Below, piece after piece: positions 10,356 through 23,135 of a stretch of DNA of 64,000 bases; the stretch's first letter is position 1; every line of letters starts with the position of its first letter. The notes beneath the pieces are model-generated. The model saw only the letters and a program-made list of their open reading frames with translations. It had not been told where the DNA came from and did no database searches. The position numbers and the translations under genes were made by a program. Source of the stretch: Chelonoidis abingdonii (taxonomy: Eukaryota; Chordata; Testudines; Testudinidae); NCBI RefSeq assembly GCF_003597395.2, contig NC_133771.1:128014494-128078493 (forward strand). The letters run 5' to 3'.

Positions 10356-13034
10356 CCTCTTTGAGTGATGTTCCAATATATATTTTACACATATATTCAC
10401 ACTCTGCCTTTGTAGACAGTGCAGAACACTCAGGAAACAGAGACATAACCTATACGTGCCCTGCACTCAAACACTTAGCCACTTCCACAGAAACAATCCC
10501 ACATGTAATAAATGTTACAACCCCTTCACTTTTAGGCACAGGATGCCATTGAATACTATACTTTCATTTACCATCATTAAACCCACAGACTGCTATCTTA
10601 TCCCATCTTGCTGCTGACCGCTGATGGCAAGAAGACTGCTATATACTGCTACCGACATAACCTTCAGAACTAATAGCTGACATGAGGCATACTGGATTTC
10701 TCTAGGTACACATGTACCTCTTTCCTATGATCACACACAAATGCAGTCAGAGAGAGGGGGATCAGACCCTCCCAGAAGTGCAGGGCCCTCCAAATGTCCT
10801 CTTATCACAAATCACCACTCTTCCAAATTGCTCCATCTAATTCCTTCACTATTCAATTTGTCTACACCTCATCAAGTGGATGCAGGAAGAATCCATGCAG
10901 ATAAATCTCAGCATCTATTTCCAGATCCAGTTGGTAGAGTTAAAGTTGTGTTGGCATTTATCTTAATTCTGCATTTCCTGGTTTTCAGAGGTTTGAGTTT
11001 TGCTGAACTCTATTTTCTGGAAGAGCATGAGTTAAAGGCAACTTTAGTTTTGTTGTCAATGAATATATATAACAAAATTTCAATTTGTATTAAAATTAAA
11101 TATTGGTTACCTTTAAGCTAGCAAGGAATAAATTTGGAGTCTAGTTTTAGAAAGCATTTTGAAGAGGAGTGCACCTGCATGCTTGTGGCTTGGTTTGGTG
11201 CCTACTTAATTAATCATTATGAACCTCATTACAGAGACTGCTAATTGAGACCTTTCTGTGATTGGTTGAAATGTACAGTATACATTGTAAGAACTAGCAG
11301 TAATGGTAGTGTAAACCCTAAATAAAGAGTACAGTGTACTTACTGTCTTTTGTTCATCTTCCTTTTGTAGATTTTTCTCATATGGATAATATATCCAGTA
11401 TTTTCTCAGTTACAACTACGAAATAGTATACAGTATTAGGTGAAAAATAATTTTTGTTCGTATTGTTTGACCTTATTTCTTCTGTGTGCTGTCTTAACAC
11501 TATGACAGTGAAAATCTCTCCAAATCCTAACAGTCTCTTAAAGTACCGAGTTTATGATGGAATTCATTCCTGAAATTATTATTCGGGCAAAAATAATTTC
11601 AATGGAAGTTTTACCTCACTCATGACTACCCGGTTGACCCCTTAGTTTGTCTATGTAGAATGAAATATTGAGTCATACAAAAGAGATCTTTTTAAAAAAT
11701 GGATATCTCTTTCTAGATTAACATTTAAAAAATTTTATAAAAATATTTTTAAAATTTAATGGTCTAGAATTGGTTAACTATTCCTGTAAACTTTGTTTAT
11801 ATAGAATCAGGGATATCAATCATGGTCGTAAAATGTTAAGTAAATATAGTAGTGAGGCAAAAAGCAACCAAAGTGCAATGAGAATTTGGCCACTAAAGTT
11901 GCTAAACAAAATGTTCACAGAATTACTCTAGTATACGGCATTAGAGAGTCATAGATCAATTAACTTATACGTAGTCTTTTGGAGAAAACAAATGGATTGA
12001 TTGTAGTTTCTTTAATAATTAATTGTTTTGCATTTAAAATAAAACAAAGTAATTCAGAGTGCACAGGTCTTTCCTGAGCCAATTCCAGTTAAGGTCACCA
12101 ATACAAAGTAGTTCTTAGGAAGTGAAACTTGTGGGAGTTAATTAGTAAATTAGATGCTGGAGAAAATAAATGTGTCCAAGTGAGAATTATGTTGTTCTCT
12201 TGGGCTGAATTATGAGTTCAAATTATGATTTCTGTACTCTTGGATACATCAGTCTAGATTGATTGCTTGTAGGTTAAATGTCTCAAATGATGGTGAGTAG
12301 CATTAGTCAGATTGAAGCAAAGTTAACGGTGTCACTTTCTGTCTCCTGTGTCCACACTGTTCACTTTACCTCACCAGGAGGTGGTTCCAACATAGTGCTG
12401 TTGTGTGACAGAAAGAAAATCCCAAAAGTCAGAAAACACACAAACCAAGAAAAAAAGAATCCCACTTATGAGAATCCCCATAAAGTTACTGTTGTAAATC
12501 TATCTGTCTCCAGGCCTACAAACTGACAGTCAACACTGTGTTATAGTCATCTGATAATCCTGGACTTGCCGTTTTAAGGCTGATCAGCTTTTTTTAGAAA
12601 AAGCCATTATGGCAGCACAAAGCCCATGGAAGAAAAGTCTCCTGTTCATCGTACTGCTTAAAAAGTGTATGTGATCTTACTCTAGTGAGATGAGGATGCA
12701 AGCATATCTTTTTTTTATCAAACTCTGGCTGTCAAGATTAGAAAATCTGCTATTTTTCAGAGAAAATCAAAACAGATGCTCTCACTTTCCAAGGCAATTA
12801 ATTCTACATAGCCAAGCAGGCATCAGAGATAATGGAAGTTTAGGAGGAACCTAGAGTAACTGACCATAAGGACAGGGCTCCCTTTTTAGATTTATATCAG
12901 ATTATATAGCAATTCCAGCAGTTTCCTTGTCCCTATAACATTGTCATGTCCTTCATGTTAACCTACATCAAAGTCTAGTCACCTCTTTCACTGCATGCTG
13001 TTGCTATCCACTGTCCCCTTCTCATTTCTTCTCT
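10356..13034. other. AT-rich sequence without recognised features
   Basis: Several open frames of up to 126 codons occur (for example 10741-11121), but none resembles a known protein and their composition is that of random AT-rich DNA. No repeat family was recognised. The stretch at 12900-13030 grades into the pyrimidine-rich L2 sequence. Confidence 0.4.
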
Positions 13035-15000
13035 ATTTCTTTTTCTCTCCCTCTCTTTTCAGTGCTTCACCTTTGTCCTTGGTGACTTAAATTCTCACTT
13101 AGATGGTACATCTGATCCTTTAGCCTCCCATTTCTTTACTCCTTAAATCCCAATTTGGTCTTCAACCTTGAATGAGTTCTCCCCTCTTGAATTCTTTTGA
13201 CCTCATCTTTATCCAGCACTGCTTCCTCTCTGACCTTTCAGTCTCAGAATTTCCTCTTTCTGACCACTTTTCTCTTTTAGTGTCACTCACTCCACTCCAG
13301 TTCTCCATCTTTCCCCCACTCTTGTGACCTCTGAAACCATCAACGATCCTAATTTTTTTTTCTTGAAGTCCTAAGCCATTTCCTACTTTCTCTCTCTTCC
13401 CTTTTCATCACTGACTCTGTGCTCGACTCCCTCAACTCTTCCATTTACCCTTGACTCCTTTGCCTTTCTCCCTCATCCAGTGATTCTCGCAACAGACCCC
13501 AACCTTAGCTTGCACCTGTCACCTGATATTTCTGCTTCTGTTTCCACACCGCCAAGCACTGCTGGAGGAAAACTAGAGACCCAACTGACTTTACTCTTTA
13601 AAAATTTGTCCTGTCCTCCTTCAACTGTGTCACCTACGATGTCAGTAAATATACGTCTCCCTCATTGACACTTGAATCCATAACTGCTGTTGCCTGTGCC
13701 ACTTTTGACTAAATTTTCAGGCCAGCCTGCCTGCCTTCATCCTCTCCTCTGTCAAGACTTTACCAACTTCTTTAAAGAGAAAAATCAACAAAATCCAATA
13801 CATTCCCTTCCTTCCCTGCTTTCCCTCTCTTGTGAATCCATTTCAATTTCACTTCCACCGGCTTCCCTTCTCTGAAACTGTTCTTACCAAAATTTCCAGT
13901 GGTCTTTTCCTATCGAGATCTAAAGACCTCCATGTCCTCCTTTATCTTTCTCCTGCCTTTGTCATGGCCATTCATTCTTTCCTCTTTAATATTCTATCCT
14001 TTCTTGAATTTTGTGGCAATGTTTTTCATTTTTCTCTGAGTTCTCCACTTGCTTATTCAGCATTTCCTTTTGGAGTTCCTTCTCTCCTGTACTCCCATTT
14101 TATCTGTACCAGGACTGGCTCAGTACTTGTTCCCCATCTTTCTATGCCTTTATACCTTATCAGCTCACATGGCTTCAGAGGTCATCTCTGTGCAGATGCT
14201 TGTTGCATCTGCTTCTCCAAATCTAAATTATCCCTATCTGTACAGAATTACATTTTTCACTTTCTCTCTGACATATCCTTACGAATGGCATGCTGTCATC
14301 TCATACTCAATGTGGTCAAAGTTTGCTTCTCCTTCTTCCACCTTACCATCTTAATTATCTCCATTTTCCATCATGATTGACAACACTTCCATCTGCCTTG
14401 GCTCCCAGACCACAAACTAGGAGTCATCTTTGACACCTTGGTCTCTCCTCTTCCCATATCCAAGATATGATCAAATCCTCCCATTCCTTCCTTCATAACA
14501 TCTCTTAAATTTGTCCAGTTCCTCTCCATCCCTGCTGTTATACTTCCTGGCCATGCTCTAATAATCTCCCACATTGACTACAGCAACCTGCGTCTCTTTC
14601 GGCTTTTTGCCCTCATGTTGCTCCCCTCCAATTCAAGATTCTGTTGCCAAAATATTCTTTTTTGTCTATTGCTGTAACTACGTAAACACTCCCACTCATT
14701 AAAATCATCAAGTAGTTGCCTTCACTCTCTGTATCAAGTTCAAAACTTAATTTCCTTGATTTATATGCCCATCATCATTGTGCCTCTGCCCATATAGCTG
14801 ACATGGTCTCTTATTGTGTCCCTCCCATCTTTCCACTCCATTGATAAAATCAACCTCATCTCCTTATTGCACAAATGTTTTAATGCTGCCCCATGTGCTT
14901 GGACATTTTTCAGAGATTGAATCCACCAATAAACCAGTCTTGTCTCATTCAGATTCCTCTTGAAGACTCACTTCCTCTGTAAAATGTACAAGAGATAAAC
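13035..15000 (+). mobile_element. L2 LINE, endonuclease and reverse transcriptase remnant
   Basis: Decayed ORF2 of an L2-type LINE. GDLNSHLDG near 13080-13110 matches the endonuclease GDFN block. From 13905 the RT core reads SRSKDLHVLLYLSPAFVMAIH, matching the family's LLDLSAAFDTVDH. RTGSVLVPHLSMPLYLISSHG (about 14107-14172) matches GSVLGPLLF. The catalytic YADD box is CADA at 14189-14200, so the active site is lost. After a frameshift, KLGVIFDTLVS (about 14416) and ISHIDYSNLRLF (about 14570) match the C-terminal LGVIFD and LDYCN blocks. The strong C/T bias is typical of the L2 coding strand. Many stops and shifts; an old copy. Confidence 0.75.
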
Positions 15001-15889
15001 TAATTACAGTAGAGTGTTCCAGTAGCCACTGACTAGAACAAACACGTTTTACTGGAGTTTATTCCAATAGCTCCTGAGATGCAATGATTGCCACTAGAAA
15101 TCTGTACATTTTCAAATACTATTTTTTTAGTTGGACATGCTATAAACCCCATCACTATTGCATAAAAGCCCTTTGTCACAATCCTTTTAACACTAATGTA
15201 AGTTTTTTGCCTGCAAATTAAACACTTACAATATAAGATTTTTTCCTTTTATGATGCTAAAAATAATGATTTCACAGTGTTTAAGTTCCTGATTTTTATG
15301 GTGATGACAAGAGATTGGCAGTTTTCAGATTATCTAAGAACTTCTGAATGTGAAAATTTAAAGTGCAAGTGAAAGGTTTGCCCTCATTGCCTGGACTAAA
15401 CTGCTATAAAGTCAAAGGTCAGATTTTTTACTTTTCAGTGTGGAACAAAGTGCTAGATTGTCATCTTTTACACTGGTAAAAGCTTTCTCGAAATGTTGTT
15501 TCACCATTGAATGAGATATGAATTGAAGCCTGGGTTTTGCTTTTTAGTTTTTAGAAAGCCTTTAAAAATGTATTTAGGAGTAGCTATAAGATCAAGTGTA
15601 ATAAATTATAGTTTGAGTACAGTGTGTTGTAGTAGTCTCTCTTGGAGGTGATCATGTGGATCACTGTGGTTAGGTCCATCCAAAACAGAAATGGGAGCTG
15701 TTGCCTGGCTAGGAAAGGATGGTAGAAATAATTTCTAGCTATTGACACTGTTTGAGGCAGAGTGAAGAATCCAGAACTCCAAAATGGCAAACCATTGTTA
15801 TGACTGGGGGGCAAGATGTCCAAGGGACAAGGGGGATATTACATTTTTGACAGTTCCTCAGTGTATTTTCTTCTACCAATTAACACTCC
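15001..15889. other. Unassigned sequence between L2 copies
   Basis: No gene or repeat recognised. The left side may be L2 3' sequence too decayed to call. Confidence 0.35.
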
Positions 15890-16725
15890 CTCTATTTTTA
15901 ATTTCAGTCAACTGATCTTCATCCTTCTTATTTCACTAAGGTACTAGGACAGCTGGGCAGTGGTGTTTGGCATAAATGAGATGTAAAGTAAGTTGTCATC
16001 TGCATATTGCTGGCACTGAAGTTCATATCATCTCATGATCTGTCTTAGGGTTTTTAAATCTATGTTGGACAACATGGGAGATAAGATGGAAATTCTCTGA
16101 AATCTAGCTGATAGGAAAGAATGTACCCAGTTTAGTATGATTTGACTTGCTCGTGCTCAGAGTCCTAAGCAAATCAGCAATACATTGTGATCGTCAGTGT
16201 CAAAAATTGCTGACAGCTTGAATGAAATAAGCATAGATGTTTGCCCCTTGCCTATGCCAGAGAGGAGATGATTCGCCAGTAAGGCTAATGCTGTCTGAAT
16301 GTTATAGCCAAGTCTGAAATCCCAAATGTGAATGATTTAGGATGTTGATGAGAGAAGTAAGATGCTATTAGAGATGACTCTTTGCTAGCTTTTAACTTTT
16401 TCAGTTACTTTGCCCAAGAAAGGAAGATTAGATATTGTATGGTAATTGGAGAGAACATTCAAACTGAGAAATTAATATTTTTTCAGCTCAAGACAAACTA
16501 TTACTTGTTTCAGGTTCACTAGATTGCCCTTACCTACAGAGGAATTGATTTAATTTTTTTCAGCAAAGGGACCATTCTATCTTTGATGGCTTTCACAAGC
16601 CCTGAAGAGCACCTAAGGAATTTAGGATCACATGTCTCATTGATTTTCAGTATGTGTTGAGCAGAGGATTTCACTAAGATGCCTGCATGATGTCCTCATT
16701 CTTATTCTGAGTGGTTACAGTTAAT
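15890..16725 (-). mobile_element. L2 LINE, reverse transcriptase remnant
   Basis: On the minus strand NYHTISNLPFLGKVTEKVKS (about 16470-16410) matches the RT block NYRPISNLPFLGKV. It is followed by RLGYNIQTALALLANHLL and KLSAIFDTDDH (about 16325-16180), matching the family's STETALLALTDDLL and DLSAAFDTVDH. Several stops and frameshifts lie between them. It points towards the plus-strand L2 at 13035-15000, so the two are convergent. Confidence 0.7.
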
Positions 16726-16779
16726 TGAGAGTCCAGCAATATGTATAAACAGTTCAAATTATATCCTACAGTGTGCATT

Positions 16780-17730
16780 TACTTCTGTTTCTTGCCAGTG
16801 AATTTCATCTGCCATTGTGTTGTGTTCACCTAGCTTTTTTAGATTCCCCTAAAGTTCTTCAATCATCTCCAGTCTTGACTAACCTAAATAATTTTTTTCT
16901 TCTGCAATTTTTTCCACCTCACTTTTCATCCCCCTTTGCAGATTACAGATAAATGTGTATGTCCTAATACCAGTCTCTAGTACAAATGTTTGGTGTATCC
17001 CATTCTTCTTAACCTTCATCAGGTTGATACAGTATTTCTACATCCCATTTCTAATCTATTTCAATAGTTGACATCTCACTCCCTGACTACAAAATTCCCT
17101 GTAATAGCCTCTCACAAGAGGCTATTTTGTCAAAGGGGTTTTTCAAAGGGCTTTTAAAAGTCCAAATAAATTATGTCAAATTTATCTACTCTTTTGTTGA
17201 CATATTCAGAAAATTCTGGTAGACTATAAAGACAAGATTTTTCCTTGCAGAAGTTTTGCTGGTTTGCCCCTATCAGATCTCATTCCTCTAGGTGTTTTAT
17301 TATTCCATTTTTATTATAATTTCAGCCCATTTTCTGGGTACTGTAGTAAGGCTTATTGGACTGTAATTCACAGGAACACTGCTAGACTTTATTTAGTTAT
17401 AAGTATGTTTCTGCCTTGTAGCCCTCAAGCATAACTGCTGATTTTAGTGAGCAATCATTTAGCTTTTTTGCAATATCCTTACCCTCAATCTTTCCAGGTA
17501 CCTTGAGGTTATCCAATGTACCCACCAATACTCTGGCAGGCTTCCTACTTAAAAGAATTTCTTGTTATTGGTATTTCTCTTTGAATATTAGCTCTTCAAA
17601 ATTCCTCTTAACCCTCCTAATTTGTACGTGACGTTTTACCTTGCCATAGTTCATGTGCCTTCCTTAGTACCTTCAGTTATTAGATTGTTAAGATTTTAAT
17701 TTCTTCACTTTCAACATTAGGATTTTTATT
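16780..17730 (-). mobile_element. CR1-like LINE, old reverse transcriptase remnant
   Basis: The minus strand gives VNYSPISLTTVPRKWAEIII (about 17365-17310), the NYRPISLTSV block, and then DIIYLDF-KPFEKPL (about 17175-17130), the YLDFSKAFDTVPH block with stops. The segment 16790-16930 has the AATTTCATCTGCCATT text that is typical of the antisense of the RT C-terminus in turtle and bird LINEs. It is more diverged than the 38.9-42.2 kb copy. Confidence 0.68.
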
Positions 17731-17914
17731 ATTTATTATTTTCCTATTTTTAATCACTCTGGCTAATGTTTAGTGTCATAATGCTGGGTCACCTCCCACA
17801 CTCCTTACTACAGATTTACTAAGGCTAGTGTCTAGTGTTAGTTATGTAAAGTGGGTTAAGCTGGAATGTATTGCAATATTATGATTTTATGAAAACTCTA
17901 GTCAAAAGATATAA

Positions 17915-17984
17915 TTATGTTGGGTCATGGGCATCAACAATTTTCTTCAACTGGATCACAAAGAAAAAAGTTTGAAAACCACTG
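17915..17984. mobile_element. Possible end of a hAT MITE
   Basis: The sequence ends GTTTGAAAACCACTG, the form of a hAT terminal inverted repeat (CAGTGGTTTTCAAAC in reverse). It is followed by the 8-mer CTCTAAGC that also flanks the next MITE. A left end was not found. Confidence 0.4.
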
Positions 17985-17992
17985 CTCTAAGC

Positions 17993-18337
17993 CAGTGTTT
18001 CTCAACCAAGGGGACGTGTACCCCTGCAAGTATGCAGAGGTCTTCCAGGGGTACATCAGCTCATCTAGATATTTGCCTAGTTTTACAATAGGCTACATAA
18101 AAAGCACGAGCAAAGTTAGTACAAACTAAAATTTCATACAGTGACTTGTTTTTAGTGATCTATATACTATGGAATAGGATAACGTAATGTGCGTATACAC
18201 ACTGTATTAAACATGCATTTTATGTCATTTACTGATGCGTGCAAGCATGTTCATATGGTTGAAGTTGTAGTTTTTAAATTAGGTGAAACTTGGGGTATGC
18301 ATGACAAATCAGACTCCTGAAAGGTTGAGAACCACTG
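17993..18337. mobile_element. hAT MITE with perfect 8-bp target duplication
   Basis: The ends are CAGTGTTTCTCAACC and GGTTGAGAACCACTG, inverted repeats with one mismatch over 15 bp. They are flanked on both sides by CTCTAAGC (17985-17992 and 18338-18345), and an 8-bp duplication is diagnostic of hAT. The 345-bp interior has no coding sequence. Confidence 0.9.
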
Positions 18338-18345
18338 CTCTAAGC

Positions 18346-19800
18346 GCTATGTCAAAGGATATAAGGGCAGGGAGCATCATCACTGCCTTGGTTTTGTGAG
18401 AAAAGAATGACTTGGCTTAGGTGCCTCCTGTTAAGTGCATAATTCCCTTTGAGAGGCAGGATTTAGGCCACACTCCTGACCTTGGCATTTCCTATTGGTT
18501 AGCTTAGGCGGCTCTCCACTGAGCATACCTACTGGATTGGGCCCCACAGGCAAGACAGGTAGACAAATGCCTATCTTCCCTTGATTTCTCTGGGGCTTAG
18601 GCAGGAGCTAGGGAACTTTTATTGTAAAAACTTAGGTGCTATGTGAGTTTAGGTGTCTACAGGGTTAGGCAATATCCAAGCAGGAATTTTGTGGATCTAA
18701 GTAGAGCCTAAAACTGGGACTTATATGCCTAAATATATTTGTTTCTGGGTGGAATTTCAGTTGCTGATTTTGACCTGTAAAACTTTACAAACCTTACCTT
18801 GTGATCTACATCTTCAGAGACTAATCTCTCTTCCTCTGTGATGCTGCCATGGTTGAGATCAGTAGAACTGTTTGAGCAAGATCTCATTCATTATGCTTCA
18901 AGGCATTCTCTGCAAGGGTCTCTTGACTTTGGAACTTACTTTCTCCCATTTGAAGCCCCAAAGTTGCAGACCTGTATTTAGGGCAACAAAACCCATCTAT
19001 TTGGGCAAGTGTTTGGAGGAAAGGGGGATACATTTTGTAGGCTCTGGATAGTAGTTGTATTTTTCATTTGGGATGTTAGGATTTACCAGGAGCTGAGGTG
19101 AGGGGAGTTTGGTTGCTACTGCCTGGTTGTTTTGTGTGGAAAAAGACTATTGGTTTCTAACAGCTGGTTTTGTCTCACTTTGACAGTAATTAATTTAGAT
19201 CAAGGCAATTAGAATAAACATCTTTTTATGGAAATATTTAAGGTTAGTGATGGTCCTTAGACCTAACAAACGTTATGCTAAGAATTGGTTTTAGTTTAAC
19301 CCCCCTGAAGAAAGAGAGGGAGGTAGGAGCATTGGAAACTTTAGGAGGAGATCAAAGGCAGCCAGATGACCAGGAGTTTAAATAAGGAACCTGGGGGTGA
19401 GCAAGGAAGAGGAAGTGTGGGGTAGGAAAGAACAAGGGTCACAAAAGCTAGTTAAAAGCTCCAGGATGGAAAGGTTATTCAGTAGGTAACAACCTGCATG
19501 AGGCAGGGGACACTCTCCCTTCCTGGACACCAGTGGTCTCTAAGGACTCCTAAGGGAAGGGTGAGGGAAAGGGACATGCATGTAATGTTCATTTTTTGTA
19601 TGATGTATACTCTCCTGTGCTTAACATGGTTAGGTATAAAAGAGCAAAATGCTATTAGACTGTGCAAAGTGTGTGCTGGCTTCTTCGTAACTACTGTATG
19701 CCTCCAAGAGAGGTAAACTGTAAACCAGAAACTGGGAGTGGAGTTCTGGGACAGAATGTATTGAAGTAACTGAGGTTCTCTGGAAGTCAGTACAGCGTGG
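18346..19800. other. Unassigned, with an old TTAGGTGCC-type repeat
   Basis: The part 18400-18730 contains repeated CTTAGGTGC and TTAGGC motifs like an old sauropsid repeat. From 18740 to 19800 I recognise nothing. Confidence 0.35.
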
Positions 19801-19808
19801 GCCTAGGG

Positions 19809-19933
19809 TAGGGTGACCAGACAGCAAATGTGAAAAATCGGAACACAGGGTGAGAAGTAATAGGAATCTATATAAGAAAAAGACCCAAAAAATCGGGACT
19901 GTCCCTATAAAATCGGGACATCTGGTCACACTA
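19809..19933. mobile_element. Short hAT MITE, TAGGGTGACCAGA family, copy 1
   Basis: The ends TAGGGTGACCAGA and TCTGGTCACACTA are inverted repeats. The flanks GCCTAGGG (19801-19808) and GCCTAAGG (19934-19941) form an 8-bp target duplication with one mismatch. The interior contains the ATCGGGACTGTCCCTATAAA block, which is nearly palindromic, shared with the copy at 28088. Confidence 0.9.
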
Positions 19934-19941
19934 GCCTAAGG

Positions 19942-20609
19942 CAGGCAGGCTGAGTAGCTCAATTTCTGTCAAGGGGTGGCAGACTGAGAGTCAGTGCACA
20001 GGAAACATGCCAGAGAGGCGAAGGGAGGAGACAGTGCTGTAGCCTTCTGAGGCTCCAGAAGCTTGATACACTCAGGAGTATGCACAAACAGAGGCTTGGG
20101 TTTCTCTTCTAGCAGTCTTAATGAGTGGCCAGGAGGGGGGCATTTGCTAGGATCCGTGACATCTGGTCTTCAAAGGACTTGTTTATACAAACATCAGTTT
20201 GCAGTGAGCTGGGGTGTGAATCTAACCAGCCGTAGCCTGCCATGCTCTAACAGACTGTGTGAACCCTACTGAAGTGCACAAACTGTTGCTTAGTGCACGT
20301 TGATCTACTCCTGTTTCAAAGCAAAAACAGTGAGAGAAAAATAAGTCCTTTCTTGGGAGTCCTTCTTTGTCCCAGCTGATTTTTTTTTAACTACAAATGA
20401 TTCTAATCTTAGAATGTGACAGCAAGCCTTCATGAATATGGTTTTCAGTATATCTAACATGATCAGCCAATTAATAATGGATGAGTGAGGGGATGTAATT
20501 TAAAAAATACTAGTAATAAATGACTTGGAACCATCTAATTATTCACCTAACTAGCTTATGTAATGATGTGAACTTATTGTTAGCCTTTTTCCACCCTCCT
20601 TCTTCCCTC
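19942..20609. other. Unassigned sequence
   Basis: No gene or known repeat recognised. Confidence 0.35.
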
Positions 20610-20745
20610 CTTTTGTTTGTCCATTGAGATCAGAGGCTGAGTCTTTGTATTTATTTGTAGATGCTTAACTGGGCCCTAAACCTGATATGGGGCTCTAGGT
20701 CATTACATTAGTACAATAATAATAAAAAGAGACTTTCACATGTTA
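20610..20745 (+). repeat. Probable L2 3' end
   Basis: The order GAGGCTGAGTCTTTGTATTT, GGGCTCTAGGTCATTAC and AATAATAATAAAAAG follows the 3' tail seen in antisense at 29833 and in sense at 49190. Assignment to L2 is from memory of the tail. Confidence 0.45.
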
Positions 20746-22077
20746 TAATTATGCCAAAAGTAATTTTACTGTGTTTCTGCTGCAATTTAAGAGATTTCGC
20801 TTGCTTTTTAAACAAAAAACAGACAAACAAAAACCCCAATAATGAACTAATTATAATTGAACAACATGTTATAATGATTATGAATTAATCATAATGTTCC
20901 TGGAGCTCTATGGCAGAATTCAAGTGTTGCTAATTCTCCTAGTTATTACTTCATGATATCTGCTGTCTTCCAGGTGCTTTTCTGATATTAAATTCCTGTA
21001 GCTGGAAAGTGTATTTTATGAAAAGTTATGGAGCAACAATTTTGATTGAAGTGTGTTACTCACATAGGTTACTATTGCTTAATGTAGCCAACTTGCATAA
21101 TATAAAAAGACTGATTACCTAAAGTTGAATGAAAAAGAATTTTGAAGAACTCTTACATTTCATCTCATAGTATGTTAAATGGCAAAGTAATAAGCTTGGG
21201 GACTTGGACCGTTAGGCAGAAAAAATATGTATTCTTGTATTTCTCTATATTCACATGGCCACAGGACACTTGAAAATAAGACTTTTTTATTATGGGGCAA
21301 GGAATATGATTAGATGAATCACTGAAAGTTTTACTCTCCCCTTTAGAAATACTTTATTTGACATTTTTAAAATGACTTGTTATAAGTATCAAATTTCTGT
21401 TTCAGTCTGAAACTAATTTTCATACCAGTTTGCAATAATTACAATAGGTCTGCTATGAGATATGGCTATACTTAACCATGATGCATTTCTAGTGTTGTAG
21501 CATACTATGCTGTAGGTTGATTTGATGAAAATGTTAAAGCTAGGAACATATTTAAGGGAATTAATAGCCTGGAAAGTTGTTGAATTGACAACACTGGAGA
21601 TGGAAGTCTTTTATTTGTTCTCAGGACAGATACTATTCTACCAATATATTTACACACACAACTGGAAGGGAACCTCTTATGAGGCAAGTGATCACATCAT
21701 TTTTCAGCCTGATTCAGTCTTTGTCTTCACTGCTGGGATTATAAGCAAAGATGTCAATTTTTCAGTTATAGAGCTACCTATACTGGTGGCTTTTGTTATA
21801 ACTAGAATTAGAGTGGGACCACTAACCCATTTCACCAAACAGTAATCCAATAGTAGCAACTTTCAGTCACTCTTGTGGCCCAGATAAGATTCAAACCAAT
21901 GACTCGGGAATGAAAAGATTTTTCTATTTCATTACAAAACCTTAGGATAATTCAGTCCTTCTGTTTTTCTAGTTGTATAAAATATTACTGAACAATTAAC
22001 TTCCATTCTGCAAATCATAAATGTTAGTTTCTTACATATTCAGCAGGTATAGTATGGTAATATAAAAATGTATTCTG
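20746..22077. other. AT-rich sequence without recognised features
   Basis: Open frames such as 21522-21845 (107 codons) resemble no known protein. No repeat was recognised. Confidence 0.35.
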
Positions 22078-22540
22078 ACTAGATTGGAAAAATTGGAGAA
22101 AGTCCAGAGAAAAGCAACAAAACTGATTAAAGGTCTAGAAAACATGACCTATGAGGGAAGATTGAAAAAATTGGGTTTGTTTAGTCTGGAGAAGAGAAGA
22201 CTGAGAGGGGACATGGTAACAGTTTTCAAGTACATAAAAGGTTGTTACAAGGGGGAGGGAGAAAAATTGTTCTTCTTAATCTCTGAGGATAGGACAAGAA
22301 GCAATGGGCTTAAATTGCAGCAAGGGAGGTTTAGGTTGGACATTAGGAAAAACTTCCTGTCAGAGTGGTTAAGCACTGGAAAAAATTGCCTAGGGAGGTT
22401 GTGGAATCTCCATCATTGGGGATTTTTAAGAGCAATTTGGACAAACACCTGTCAGGGATGGTCTAGATAATACTTAGTCCTATCCTGAGCGCAGGGGACT
22501 GGACTTTTTAAGGTCCCTTCCAGTTCTATGTTTCTATATT
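22078..22540 (+). mobile_element. CR1 LINE 3' end with the ORF2 C-terminus
   Basis: The frame from 22084 reads LEKVQRKATKLIKGLENMTY, then LGLFSLEKRRLRGDMVTVFK and RLDIRKNFLSEW, the hallmark C-terminus of CR1 ORF2. It shifts frame after about 22370 (LSTGKNCLGRLW should continue as W-LPREVV). The terminus near 22540 has the short CR1 tail TCTATGTTTCTAT. The 5' part is missing, as is usual for CR1. Confidence 0.88.
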
Positions 22541-22997
22541 TAGCAAAAAACGCTGAAAAAATGTTACATTTTCTAAAGGTTCCACAGCATCAACACTGGC
22601 TATTCAGTTCATCCAAACTTTATATTTTGGAAGCCTTTATACAATTGTGCTAGGAAGAAGGGAATGAGAAAGTATGCAGCACTCTGTTACTTCACAACCT
22701 CATTAATCAGTGTAGTCCTCTAATATTTTAATTAAATATAAATTAGATGCAGAAAGCTATTAAATATCATGTTATGGTTATTTTGTACCCAAAGACTCAG
22801 TTATGGGTCAGGATACTTTCATCTGTTGACATGTTTACACATCCAAGACCTTATTTTGTAAAAGGCCAAATATGGATGGATTCCTGAGTCCATGCACAGC
22901 CTTGCTGAAGTCAAAGGGGCTGCATGTGGGCACAGGAGTCTGCCTACACACAGCTTATTGCAGCTTTGGGGCTTAAATTACCAAATTTTTAGAACAC
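22541..22997. other. AT-rich sequence, nothing recognised
   Basis: No repeat or gene seen. Confidence 0.35.
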
Positions 22998-23135
22998 TTA
23001 GGGCTTGTCGACACTTATAGCACCAGTGCAGCTGAGCCACTGTAGTGCTTAGTAAAGATGCTATTTATTCCAATGGGAGAGCTTCCCAGAGGTGGTAGCT
23101 GTGTTGACAGGAGAATCCCTACATCACGGGTCAGG
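22998..23135 (+). mobile_element. Harbinger MITE, left part only
   Basis: TTA at 22998-23000 is followed by GGGCTTGTCGACACTTATAG. The body (AGTGCAGCTGAGCCACTGTAG, broken as GCAGCTGAGCCACTGTAGTG) matches the complete MITE at 53184-53416. The right half is absent; the sequence changes into CR1 at about 23130. Confidence 0.7.

Noticed and set aside
10741..11121. 126-codon open frame as a host gene exon
   Set aside because: No similarity recognised, no clear splice sites or context, and composition like the flanking noncoding DNA.
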